A stretch of 16,984 nucleotides of DNA from UBA1724 sp963621575 (GTDB lineage: Bacteria; Verrucomicrobiota; Lentisphaeria; Oligosphaerales; Oligosphaeraceae): the NCBI GenBank assembly GCA_963621575.1, contig CAVFEH010000029.1:1-16984 (forward strand). Reading direction: 5' to 3'. The notes under the pieces were generated by a model. It ran no database searches, was not told the DNA's origin, and was given only the letters and a program-made list of their open reading frames with translations. A program made the position numbers and the translations under genes. Below, in pieces: positions 1 to 7,050 of this stretch (position 1 is its first letter; the number at the start of each line of letters is the position of its first letter).

Positions 1-2
1 TG

Positions 3-824
3 CTGGTCGTGATCGCGATCATCGCCATTCTGGCGGCCATGCTGCTGCCCGCGCTCTCGAAGGCCCGCGAGAAGGCCCGCGCCATCAGCTGCACCAACAA
101 CCTGAAGCAGCTGCAGCTGGGCAACCTCCTCTACGCAAACGACTACGACGACTACCTGCCTCCCATCGCCTGGAGGGATGGTGACATGAGTGTAGACCTC
201 TGCGGCGACTGGGCAGGCAACGCCACAGCAAAGTTCTGGTACACCGTGAACCCCCTCATTCCCAATACCCCCATGATGGCCAGCGAGTGGCTGGCGAAGG
301 ACCCCGCCGCCAATCGCAACACGGACAACGAGGACAAGAGCTCCTGGCACAAGATCACGCTGTGCCCCTCCTGCCCCACCAACCACCGCGTCATGGGCAA
401 CAATGGCTACCAGGTCAACCTCGGCATGAGCTATTCCAAAATTCTGCTCACCCGGTCCTGGATCCCCGTGAAGGTCAGCGACACCCTCTATCCCGCACAG
501 TCTTCCAACTGGCACCGCGTGGGCTCCATCAAGTACCCCTCCCTCCACGTGAACCTGCTGGACGGAATCACCAAACCTTCCGCACGCGACACCAAGGCTT
601 TCAATTTCGACGCGATCTACACCTGCGCCTGCTACTTGAAGGACTGGAACGCCGATTACTTCCGCCACAGCAAGATGCTCAATCTCTCCTTCACCGACGG
701 ACACGTGGAGGCCATGCCCTGGGCCAAGACCCAGGCGTGGAACGCCACCATCGGCGAGGAGTACTCCTGCACCGACTACTACTGGTACCCCGGCGTAGAC
801 ATCCCCGGCGGCGAGAAACGCTAA
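3..824 (+). CDS. Pseudopilin-like protein (type II secretion/type IV pilin fold, H-X9-DG C-terminus), 5'-truncated
   Basis: The reading frame is open from the left edge and ends at TAA 822-824, so the start codon lies outside the window. The first visible residues (LVVIAIIAILAAMLLPAL) are the hydrophobic helix of a prepilin-type N-terminal methylation domain; the cleavage site would be just upstream. It is followed by the usual KAREKAR...CTNNLKQL stretch of these proteins. Near the C-terminus, a His (codon 666-668), nine residues and then Asp-Gly (696-701) make the H-X9-DG motif of the DUF1559-like pseudopilin families. Planctomycetes, Lentisphaerae and Verrucomicrobia carry these in large numbers. 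Several Cys residues in the middle could form disulfides. By family it should be a membrane-anchored, periplasm- or surface-facing protein; its individual role is unknown. A strong terminator follows at once, so it ends its transcription unit. Confidence 0.85.
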   Translation: MVVIAIIAILAAMLLPALSKAREKARAISCTNNLKQLQLGNLLYANDYDDYLPPIAWRDGDMSVDLCGDWAGNATAKFWYTVNPLIPNTPMMASEWLAKDPAANRNTDNEDKSSWHKITLCPSCPTNHRVMGNNGYQVNLGMSYSKILLTRSWIPVKVSDTLYPAQSSNWHRVGSIKYPSLHVNLLDGITKPSARDTKAFNFDAIYTCACYLKDWNADYFRHSKMLNLSFTDGHVEAMPWAKTQAWNATIGEEYSCTDYYWYPGVDIPGGEKR

Positions 825-887
825 ATTCCGTTGACCGGATCCGCCCGGGGTTGGCTGTCCGCCAGACACGCCACCGCCAACAGGCAG

Positions 888-926
888 GCCGCCGGAGGCA
901 CAGCGCCTCCGGCGGCGATTTTTTTT
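888..926 (+). terminator. Strong intrinsic terminator after the pseudopilin-like gene
   Basis: A perfect 12-bp stem (888-899 with 905-916) closes a 5-nt loop (ACAGC) and is followed by GA and a run of eight T (919-926). It lies about 64 bp after the stop codon. It should separate the pseudopilin-like gene from the phosphatase gene downstream. Confidence 0.9.
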
Positions 927-1166
927 GGGGGGGGGGAGATGATATTTGCCCTAGGCGAAATTCCAAAGGAGAGGCCGGGGCGGTCGCCAGGGGCCGATGC
1001 AGGGAGACAACAGGGAAAAGACAGGGCGGCCTTCAGGGGCTACCTTACCAAAGTGCGCCGCGGAACAGGGGACGGTCCCGGCAGGGAAACGCCCCGCAAG
1101 GAACAACCGACGGCTGGAATTTCGTTTCAAAACCACCAGGAAACCTACCTCCATCCCCCTTTTGTC
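927..1166 (+). other. Intergenic leader upstream of the secreted phosphatase, opening with a G10 tract
   Basis: Together with the terminator this makes a 342-bp gap without a convincing gene. It begins with ten consecutive G (927-936) directly after the terminator's T8. The phosphatase reading frame is open through this stretch and has an in-frame ATG at 939. The predicted peptide is Arg/Gly/Pro-rich with no recognisable domain, and a proper signal peptide starts only at 1167, so I treat it as untranslated. No clear sigma70 promoter was seen. Confidence 0.4.
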
Positions 1167-3359
1167 ATGAAATACTCCCTCTTCGCCATCTTCCTCACCG
1201 CCGCATTGCTGTCCGCCGAGAGTCTGCGTCTTGCAGCGCCGGAGAACGGCGCCTTGGTGTCGTCCCTGACCCCCATGCAGCGTCTGGTGACCCTGGTATC
1301 CATGGAACAGCAGGAGTCCCTGTGGAAGGACCACCTCTTCCTGCAGTCCCTGAGCCGGGAAGCCGGCAGCGCCCTCCCCCGCGGCATCCAGCTGGCATGG
1401 GAATATCTCGGCGGAGAACAATCCCCCCTCTTCCGCGTGCAGGTTGGCCCCGAGGGCACCCCTGAGTCCGCTTGGGATGCCTACGAACTCCGGGGCGCAA
1501 GCGGCCCCGCCCAGCGCGCGTGGCTCCAGAATCTCCTTCCGGGGGTCACCTACGCCTGGAGGGTCTCGGTGCTCTCCGACGCCGGGGAAGTCCTGCTCAC
1601 CAGCGAGACCCGCACCTTCGCCACCGAAAACCGCACGCCGCGGGTGCTCCACCGCGCTGGCTGGAACAACCTCCGCGACCTGGGGGGAAAGCCCGGCGCC
1701 GGCGGCGCCCGGACCCGCCTCGCCATGATCTACCGCGCCGCCGCCTACAACGCGTCCACCGCCGTCCCCGCAAACTACAAGGAGTGCCCCGTGTTGGAGC
1801 AACCGCCCTTCTTCCGCACGGAGCTGGATCTGCGCTGGGGTTCCGAGAAGCCCGCCCCCGCCCCCGACACCAATCCCGAACAGACCCAATTCCTCAACAT
1901 CCCCACAAAGCTCTACACCGGGCTCCTCAATGACTCCGGCATGGCGAACTACCGTCAGCTCATGACGGTCTTCGCCAACCCCGAAAACTACCCCATACTC
2001 TTCCACTGCCACGCGGGAGCCGACCGCACCGGGACCCTCGCCGCAATGCTCCAGGCGCTCCTGGGATGCTCCCGCGACGACATCCGGCGGGACTTCGTCT
2101 TCACCTCCTTCGCCGGCCCAATGCCCTTCACCGCCCTGGACATCTTCCTGGACCGGCTGGATGAATTCACCCGGCACAAGGGCCGCACCCTCCAGGAGCA
2201 GGTGGAGCAGTACCTCCTCCGCTGCGGCGTCCCGTACACCGAAATCCTCTCCTTCCAGCGAATCATGCTGGGAGACGACTACCAGCCCTCCGAGACCCTC
2301 CGAGAGGCGCAGCGCCTCGCGGAGTTCATGGCAACCTTCCCCAAGGCCCCGTCCGTCCAATTCCTGCCCCCCGCCGCAAACCACGCGAAGATGCTCCAGG
2401 CCGGAAAATACGTGGAATTCAAGGCGGGCACCAACCCCGCCTTCGCCGGGGAGAACGAAAAAGGCGAACTCCTCTTCCTCTTCCGGAACAACACCGAAAA
2501 GCCCCGCGCCGGCGCCTTCCTGGGGGACTCCCTCGCCGCCCCCGCATACCACCTCCTGAAACTCTCCGGCCACGAGGCCATCCTCTCCCCCGCGGGAAAT
2601 CCCGCCTGGACACCCGCCGAACTCCACACCGCCGCACTCGCCCTCCCCCCCTCCTCCGAGACGCTCTTCCTCCTCTCACCCGCGGCATCCACACAGACGC
2701 CCCTCCCACAGGACTGCGCCGCCACCCCCTACACGCCTCCCGTGGAAGAACAGGGCGACTTCCTCGTCGCATCCTCAAAGGCGCCCATCCCCACCATCGA
2801 CGGATCCCTCCAGGACGAGGCCTGGACCAACGCCGCCACATACAACCTCACCACCCCCACGGGAGTCACCCACCCCAACCAGGTCATCGACAACCATAAC
2901 GCGCAAAAAGACGACACCCACCGCGTCACCGTCAAACTGGCCACCGATCCCGAACACAATACCCTCTTCCTGGCCGTGGAACTCCAGGACAACACCCCCA
3001 GCGCGCAAACCCGCCCGCACGACGGCGCCGTCTGGGAGGACGACGAGGTCGAGGTTTTCCTCGCCGCCGCAAACTCCCCCGCATACTACCAGCTTATCGT
3101 CAACCGAAAGGGCTCCACCATGGACGGCAAGGGCTGGGACCCCGCATGGGACCTCCAATCCTTCCAGGCCGCAACCCAGGAAAACGACACCTCCTGGACC
3201 GCCGAAATCGCACTCCCCCTCGCGCAATTCGACCTGGACGCCCCCCTCGAACTCAATGTCTGCACCTCGGACTTCCCCGCCAAACTCCGCAAGAACCTCT
3301 CCGACACCTACGAGTCCTTCCACTGCCGGGAAGCACTCGTGCCGGTGCTGCTGGAATAG
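1167..3359 (+). CDS. Secreted tyrosine-phosphatase-like protein with Fn3/Ig-like N-terminus and CBM9-like C-terminus
   Basis: 730 aa. The start at ATG 1167 is chosen because it begins a clean signal peptide (residues 1-18, basic residue then hydrophobic core, LLSAES cleavage region), so the protein acts outside the cytoplasm. Residues about 20-153 look like an Fn3/Ig-type domain (LPGVTYAWRVSV). Residues about 160-370 match the Y_phosphatase3 family: NLRDLGG at 168-174 and the P-loop HCHAGADRTG at 280-289, giving CX5R with Cys281 as nucleophile and Arg287. Residues about 535-705 resemble carbohydrate-binding module family 9 (IPTIDGSLQDEAW; DDEVEVFL; ending near LNVCTSDF). The substrate is unknown: phosphotyrosine, phosphoserine, phosphoinositide-type or phosphorylated glycan are all possible. 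The CBM suggests targeting to a glycan. It has no obvious operon partner and no Shine-Dalgarno; the start is preceded by a C/T-rich stretch. Confidence 0.85.
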   Translation: MKYSLFAIFLTAALLSAESLRLAAPENGALVSSLTPMQRLVTLVSMEQQESLWKDHLFLQSLSREAGSALPRGIQLAWEYLGGEQSPLFRVQVGPEGTPESAWDAYELRGASGPAQRAWLQNLLPGVTYAWRVSVLSDAGEVLLTSETRTFATENRTPRVLHRAGWNNLRDLGGKPGAGGARTRLAMIYRAAAYNASTAVPANYKECPVLEQPPFFRTELDLRWGSEKPAPAPDTNPEQTQFLNIPTKLYTGLLNDSGMANYRQLMTVFANPENYPILFHCHAGADRTGTLAAMLQALLGCSRDDIRRDFVFTSFAGPMPFTALDIFLDRLDEFTRHKGRTLQEQVEQYLLRCGVPYTEILSFQRIMLGDDYQPSETLREAQRLAEFMATFPKAPSVQFLPPAANHAKMLQAGKYVEFKAGTNPAFAGENEKGELLFLFRNNTEKPRAGAFLGDSLAAPAYHLLKLSGHEAILSPAGNPAWTPAELHTAALALPPSSETLFLLSPAASTQTPLPQDCAATPYTPPVEEQGDFLVASSKAPIPTIDGSLQDEAWTNAATYNLTTPTGVTHPNQVIDNHNAQKDDTHRVTVKLATDPEHNTLFLAVELQDNTPSAQTRPHDGAVWEDDEVEVFLAAANSPAYYQLIVNRKGSTMDGKGWDPAWDLQSFQAATQENDTSWTAEIALPLAQFDLDAPLELNVCTSDFPAKLRKNLSDTYESFHCREALVPVLLE

Positions 3360-3376
3360 GTAGGGAAAAAAGAGGG

Positions 3377-3402
3377 GGGAAAATGGCTTTATCCCGTTTT
3401 TT
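3377..3402 (+). terminator. Possible weak intrinsic terminator after the phosphatase gene
   Basis: GGGAAAA (3377-3383) can pair with TTATCCC (3389-3395) apart from one A-A mismatch, around a 5-nt loop. G and six T (3397-3402) follow. The stem is weak and AT-rich, so this is tentative; its position 18 bp after the stop and the U-tract are what support it. Confidence 0.35.
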
Positions 3403-3641
3403 GGGGGAGAATTGTCTCCGATTGAGACGCCTATACCGCCCCCCCTGCCCCCCCAGGTTTTACAACCTTGCCGGCGGCGCTGCATTCGCTCTTGCGGCGG
3501 CGCAGGAATCATGCGTGCGGTTAGATTATGGCCATTTCCCGAAGAGGGGATTTGTTTCCCGTCCCTCCTGCGTCCTTGTGAAGGAGCGCGTGGGCGAGTT
3601 TGTGTGTCCAGAGTTGTTTGCGTAGGATTTGAGTTAGCATC

Positions 3642-4430
3642 ATGAAAGTCATCATCCAGCAGAACTACGACAAGATGTGCGAGTGGGCCGCCAACCACAT
3701 CATCTCCGCCATCAACAATCACAAGGGTGACAAGCCCTTTGTCCTGGGGCTGCCCACCGGGTCCTCCCCCCTGGGCGTGTACAAGCGTCTGGTTGCGGCG
3801 AACAAGGCCGGGAAGGTCACCTTCAAGAACGTGGTGACCTTCAACATGGACGAGTACGTGGGTCTTCCCCGTGAGCACCACGAGAGCTACTGGTTCTTCA
3901 TGCACGACAATCTGTTCGACCACATCGACATCCCCGCAGAGAACGTGAACATCCTGAATGGCATGGCGGATGACCTGGAGGCCGAGTGCGCCCGCTACGA
4001 GGCGAAGATCGCCTCCCTGGGCGGCATCGACCTCTTCCTGGGCGGCAGCGGCGTGGACGGTCACATCGCCTTCAACGAACCCTTCACCTCCCTGAACTCC
4101 CGCACCGGCATCCGCGACCTCACCGAGGACACCAAGATCGCCAACTCCCGTTTCTTCGACAACGACCCCGCGAAGGTGCCCTCCCGAGCCCTCTCCGTGG
4201 GCGTGGGCACCGTCACCGACTCCCGCGAAGTCCTGCTGCTGATCAACGGCCACAACAAGGCCCGGGCCCTGAAGGAATGCGTCGAGGGCGGCGTGAACCA
4301 GATGTGGACCATCTCCGCCCTGAATCTCCACAACAACGCCATCATCGCCTGCGACGAGCTGGCCTGCGGCGAGCTCCGCGTGGACTCCTACAAGTACTTC
4401 CTGGACATTTACAAGAGCGAGAGACTCTAG
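3642..4430 (+). CDS. nagB: Glucosamine-6-phosphate deaminase
   Basis: 262 aa, full length for the family. It converts glucosamine-6-phosphate to fructose-6-phosphate plus ammonia in the cytoplasm, feeding amino sugars into glycolysis. Recognised by long runs close to E. coli NagB: LGLPTGSSP (35-43), FNMDEYVGLP (67-76), GVDGHIAFNEP (137-147), ANSRFFDND and the MWTIS segment. The expected catalytic residues are Asp70, Asp139, His141 and Glu146. In the allosteric GlcNAc-6-P region, the position of E. coli Arg158 is Gly156 here, while Lys160 is replaced by Arg158 and the C-terminal YF (252-253) is kept. The start is supported by similarity from residue 1; AGGA at 3624-3627 is 14 nt upstream, a poor Shine-Dalgarno. 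The neighbours are not amino-sugar genes, so it appears monocistronic. Confidence 0.95.
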   Translation: MKVIIQQNYDKMCEWAANHIISAINNHKGDKPFVLGLPTGSSPLGVYKRLVAANKAGKVTFKNVVTFNMDEYVGLPREHHESYWFFMHDNLFDHIDIPAENVNILNGMADDLEAECARYEAKIASLGGIDLFLGGSGVDGHIAFNEPFTSLNSRTGIRDLTEDTKIANSRFFDNDPAKVPSRALSVGVGTVTDSREVLLLINGHNKARALKECVEGGVNQMWTISALNLHNNAIIACDELACGELRVDSYKYFLDIYKSERL

Positions 4431-4451
4431 CCCCGGGAGTGAAGAAAAGGG

Positions 4452-4518
4452 GCAGGAGGGAACCGGCGTTTCGCATTGCACCAACCCGTGCACCCCGCGG
4501 CTCCCTCCTCCTGCTTTT
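4452..4518 (+). terminator. Possible imperfect terminator after nagB
   Basis: GCAGGAGGGA (4452-4461) is complementary to the segment 4502-4514 apart from a 3-nt bulge, and four T follow. The large loop holds a second small hairpin, TGCAC/GTGCA. The structure is long and imperfect and the U-tract short, so termination is only suggested. Confidence 0.35.
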
Positions 4519-4534
4519 CCCTGAAACCATGCAC

Positions 4535-4571
4535 GAAAGCGCAGTTGCGGCGCATGCCCGGCTGCGCTTTC
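4535..4571 (+). promoter_or_regulatory. 10-bp perfect inverted repeat just upstream of a Shine-Dalgarno
   Basis: GAAAGCGCAG (4535-4544) is exactly complementary to CTGCGCTTTC (4562-4571) around a 17-nt loop that includes the palindrome GCATGC. It ends 8 nt before the Shine-Dalgarno of the next gene. It could be an operator, a 5' UTR stem that tunes translation, or part of a terminator with weak tail. No family of RNA element was recognised. Confidence 0.5.
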
Positions 4572-4579
4572 TTTGCAAT

Positions 4580-4586
4580 GGGAGGA
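4580..4586 (+). promoter_or_regulatory. Shine-Dalgarno deciding the start at 4598
   Basis: GGGAGGA lies 11 nt before ATG 4598. It is the clearest ribosome binding site in the window and favours 4598 over the in-frame upstream ATG at 4529, which has no such site. Confidence 0.65.
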
Positions 4587-4597
4587 TTCCGCATGAC

Positions 4598-5557
4598 ATG
4601 ACGCGTTTGCCGGCATCCATCTTTTTGTGCCTTCTGCTGACGCTGTTGCAGACGACGCTCTGCGCGCAGCCGCGCCAGGAGGAGATGCTTGCGCGGATGC
4701 GCCTGCAATTGGCGCTGTCGCGCTTTCAAACAGAGGAGTTCGACTACCAGTGCTGGACCCGGGACTTCCTTGGAGACCGCATGCTGCGGGGACATCTGCG
4801 ACTGCCGGAGGGCGTCGATCCCGACGGCTCCGACGAGGAAATCTCCACCACCCTGATGGAGGAGGTCCGCTTTGCGGGGCGGGCGCGCCTGCACTACCGG
4901 AGGCCCTCCTGGATTTCCTGGGAGCGCCGGTATTATCCCGACGGCGGACTGCTTCTGGCGCGATCCTGCCTGGGGAGGATCCGCGGCATCCACGCCAGCT
5001 TCCTGCGGGGCGTCCCGCAGGTGCGTCCCGAGGCCCGTCTTTCCTGCGAGGAACTCCTCCACGAGGAGCGTCCCTGCTGGCTCTTCCACCAGGTCTTTCC
5101 GGGGAGCGGGGAGGCCGCCGGCTGGCAGGAGGACTTCCTCGTGGAGCGCGAGGGCTCACGGCTCCTGCGGTGGCGCCGTTTTGACGGCAAGGGCCGCATG
5201 CGGGAGTGCCGCATCTATCTTCCGCCCAAAGACGGCGCCCAGATCCCCGCGCAGTCCCTTCCGCCCCTGGACTTGACTTTGGAAGCGGCCGACTACGCCG
5301 AATTCCAAGACGCCTTCCTGCGGATCCAAAACGAGGAAGCCCGGGACTTCGCCTTCTCGTCGCAGAAAATCCCCAGCCTCACCGCACTCCTGAAGGCCAC
5401 GTTCTCCCCCCGGAACCTCCGTGCCCTGGCCACCAGTCCCCTGCAAATCCTGCTGGTCCTGGGCGCCGGCGCCGCGACCGCGGCGGGCGCCGTTGTGCAG
5501 GTTTCCGATGCCCGAAACGCTTCCCGGGGGAAAGCGCGCCATCGTGGCGGGGAATAA
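4598..5557 (+). CDS. Secreted or periplasmic protein of unknown function with C-terminal hydrophobic segment
   Basis: 319 aa; I do not recognise the family. Residues 1-23 form a signal peptide (MTRLP, then a Leu-rich core, cleavage probably after ...TTLCA), so it is exported. Residues about 24-270 are soluble, charged and rich in Arg/Glu with many aromatics (WERRYYPDGG 108-117; WLFHQVF 161-167; DFLVEREGSRLLRWRRFDGKGR 179-200 region). The order 'protein reduced to a short ligand - beta-strand pairs - final YLPPKDG' is faintly like LolA/RseB-type lipoprotein-carrier folds, but no diagnostic motif is visible. Residues about 281-300 are a hydrophobic Ala/Gly/Leu segment, possibly a membrane anchor, then a basic tail. 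Start chosen by the Shine-Dalgarno at 4580. A repeat element overlaps or directly follows its stop codon. Confidence 0.7.
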   Translation: MTRLPASIFLCLLLTLLQTTLCAQPRQEEMLARMRLQLALSRFQTEEFDYQCWTRDFLGDRMLRGHLRLPEGVDPDGSDEEISTTLMEEVRFAGRARLHYRRPSWISWERRYYPDGGLLLARSCLGRIRGIHASFLRGVPQVRPEARLSCEELLHEERPCWLFHQVFPGSGEAAGWQEDFLVEREGSRLLRWRRFDGKGRMRECRIYLPPKDGAQIPAQSLPPLDLTLEAADYAEFQDAFLRIQNEEARDFAFSSQKIPSLTALLKATFSPRNLRALATSPLQILLVLGAGAATAAGAVVQVSDARNASRGKARHRGGE

Positions 5558-5565
5558 CCAAAGGA

Positions 5566-5621
5566 CGGGAGGCCGACGCACCCGCGCCTCCGCCTGGTTT
5601 CCTCCGCCTGCCGGCGGCACC
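5566..5621 (+). repeat. Short intergenic repeat, copy A (upstream of egsA)
   Basis: A 56-bp segment that aligns over its whole length, with one gap and about 12 mismatches, to copy B at 8468-8524. Similarity seems to continue some 10-30 bp further left, into the end of the previous gene. It carries a hairpin CCGCC-TGCC-GGCGG (5604-5617), and GGAGGC near its left end can pair with GCCTCC inside it. It ends 21 nt before the egsA start codon. Confidence 0.6.
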
Positions 5622-5642
5622 ACTCTCATTCCCCATTTTCCC

Positions 5643-6965
5643 ATGTTGATCCCCATTCCATCCGGATTGCAGACCCGTGTCTGCCTCATCGGCGAAGGCA
5701 TCCTTCCGCAGGTCCCGCAGTTGGTGAAAGAGAATTGGCCGGGGGATGCCCTGCCCTTGCGCATTGTGGCGGACGGCAACACCTGGAAAGCCGCCGGAGA
5801 GCGCCTGCAGTCCCTTCTGAAGGCTTCAGGCCTGGCGGTGGATGAGCCCTATCTCTTTCCGGCGGAGCCGCCCTTCCATGCCGAGTACTCCCTGGTGGAG
5901 AAGTTGCGCGGGCCGTTGTCGGGACATCGTCCCGTGGCGGTGGGATCCGGCACCATCAATGATTTGGTGAAGCGGTGCGCCTTCGAGCTGGGCATTGACG
6001 GATATCTCTGCTGCGCCACCGCGCCCTCCGTGGACGGCTACACCTCCGCCGGCGCCGCCATCACCAATGACGGCCTCAAGCAGACCCTCCCCTGCCCCGC
6101 GCCACTAGTCATCGCCGCAGACAGCGTGGTCCTGCGCACCGCGCCCTTCCCCATGACCGCGGCCGGCTACGCCGACCTGGCGGCGAAGGTGCCCGCCGGC
6201 GGCGACTGGCTCATCGCCGACGCCTTGGGCATCACCCCGGTGGAATCCGTCTCCTGGGGGATGGTCCAGAAGAATCTCCGGCAGTGGCTGGAGGCCCCGG
6301 AGACACTGCTGCTGGGGCAGGAGCGCCCGCTGGCGAATCTCTTCGAGGGCCTCTGCCAGACAGGCTTCGCCATGCAGCACTTGAAGGACTCCCGCCCCGC
6401 CTCCGGCGCCGAGCACCTCTACAGCCACTGCTGGGAAATGCGCGACATCCGGAAGGACGGCGTCCAGCCCTCCCACGGCTTCAAGGTGGCGGTGGGATCC
6501 CTCGTCACCACCGCGCTCATGGAGGCGGTATACCTCCAGACCTCCACGGACGAACTTGCCGCACTCGCCGCACAGGCGCCCTTCCTGACCCCCGGACGAC
6601 GGCTGGCGGAGATCACGGAATTCCTGGGCGGCACTCCTTTCGAGGAGAATGCAAAGGCGGTGTCCCTGGAAAAACTCCCCCTGGGCGACGACGCCCGCAA
6701 ACGCCGCCAGGCCCTCCTGGACACCCACGCGGAACTCTCCAAGACGCTCAGGACCCAGCTCCTTCCCTTCGAGGAGCTCCGCAGACGGCTGAAGCTCCTG
6801 GGGTGCCCCGTCTCCCTGGACGACATCGGGCTTCCAAAATCCGACCTCCGGAAGACCACCTACGCCGCCGGAATGATCCGGAACCGCTACACTATCCTCG
6901 ATGTCCTCACAGACCTGGGACTCACGGAACATTTCACGGAAATCGCCTCCGCAAGATTCCCATGA
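5643..6965 (+). CDS. egsA: sn-Glycerol-1-phosphate dehydrogenase (EgsA/AraM family)
   Basis: 440 aa, somewhat longer than the roughly 350-400 aa usual for the family. It reduces dihydroxyacetone phosphate to sn-glycerol-1-phosphate with NAD(P)H in the cytoplasm. This is the archaeal-type lipid backbone, also made by some bacteria such as Bacillus subtilis (AraM). The sequence shows the Rossmann-like nucleotide site GSGTIND (101-107), ATAPSVDGYTS (125-135) and AGYADLAAK (174-182). Putative metal ligands are Asp178, His258 (GAEHLYSH) and His278 (QPSHGFKVAVG), with family-like spacing. The start is the only ATG that begins where similarity begins; no Shine-Dalgarno, with a C/T-rich run just before it. 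No prenyl-transferase partner (PcrB/GGGPS) is adjacent. A related Fe-ADH or dehydroquinate-synthase-like activity cannot be fully excluded. Confidence 0.85.
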   Translation: MLIPIPSGLQTRVCLIGEGILPQVPQLVKENWPGDALPLRIVADGNTWKAAGERLQSLLKASGLAVDEPYLFPAEPPFHAEYSLVEKLRGPLSGHRPVAVGSGTINDLVKRCAFELGIDGYLCCATAPSVDGYTSAGAAITNDGLKQTLPCPAPLVIAADSVVLRTAPFPMTAAGYADLAAKVPAGGDWLIADALGITPVESVSWGMVQKNLRQWLEAPETLLLGQERPLANLFEGLCQTGFAMQHLKDSRPASGAEHLYSHCWEMRDIRKDGVQPSHGFKVAVGSLVTTALMEAVYLQTSTDELAALAAQAPFLTPGRRLAEITEFLGGTPFEENAKAVSLEKLPLGDDARKRRQALLDTHAELSKTLRTQLLPFEELRRRLKLLGCPVSLDDIGLPKSDLRKTTYAAGMIRNRYTILDVLTDLGLTEHFTEIASARFP

Positions 6966-6975
6966 GACGCCCCCC

Positions 6976-6997
6976 CCTCCGGGCAGGCGGCAGGAAC
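6976..6997 (-). repeat. Possible short inverted copy of the intergenic repeat core
   Basis: Read on the minus strand, this 22-bp stretch (GTTCCTGCCGCCTGCCCGG then AGG) resembles the 3' half of copies A and C around CCGCCTGCC-GG. It sits between egsA and the fucosidase gene. It is short and GC-rich, so chance similarity is possible. Confidence 0.25.
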
Positions 6998-7050
6998 CCG
7001 CACATTTTTTGTTTCCCGTTTCAACCTTCAACCTTCCGCACATTTCGACA

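Noticed and set aside
939..1166. Upstream ATG at 939 as start of the phosphatase (76 extra residues)
   Set aside because: The added peptide is Arg/Gly/Pro-rich without domain features and would bury the clear signal peptide starting at 1167.
4529..4597. Alternative start at 4529 for the secreted unknown protein
   Set aside because: No ribosome site precedes it, translation would run through a 10-bp hairpin, and the signal peptide begins cleanly at 4598 behind GGGAGGA.
2775..5159. 794-codon minus-strand open frame across the phosphatase, nagB and the secreted protein gene
   Set aside because: It is antisense to well-supported genes, has Gly/Val/Arg-rich composition typical of GC-rich shadow frames, and shows no domain.
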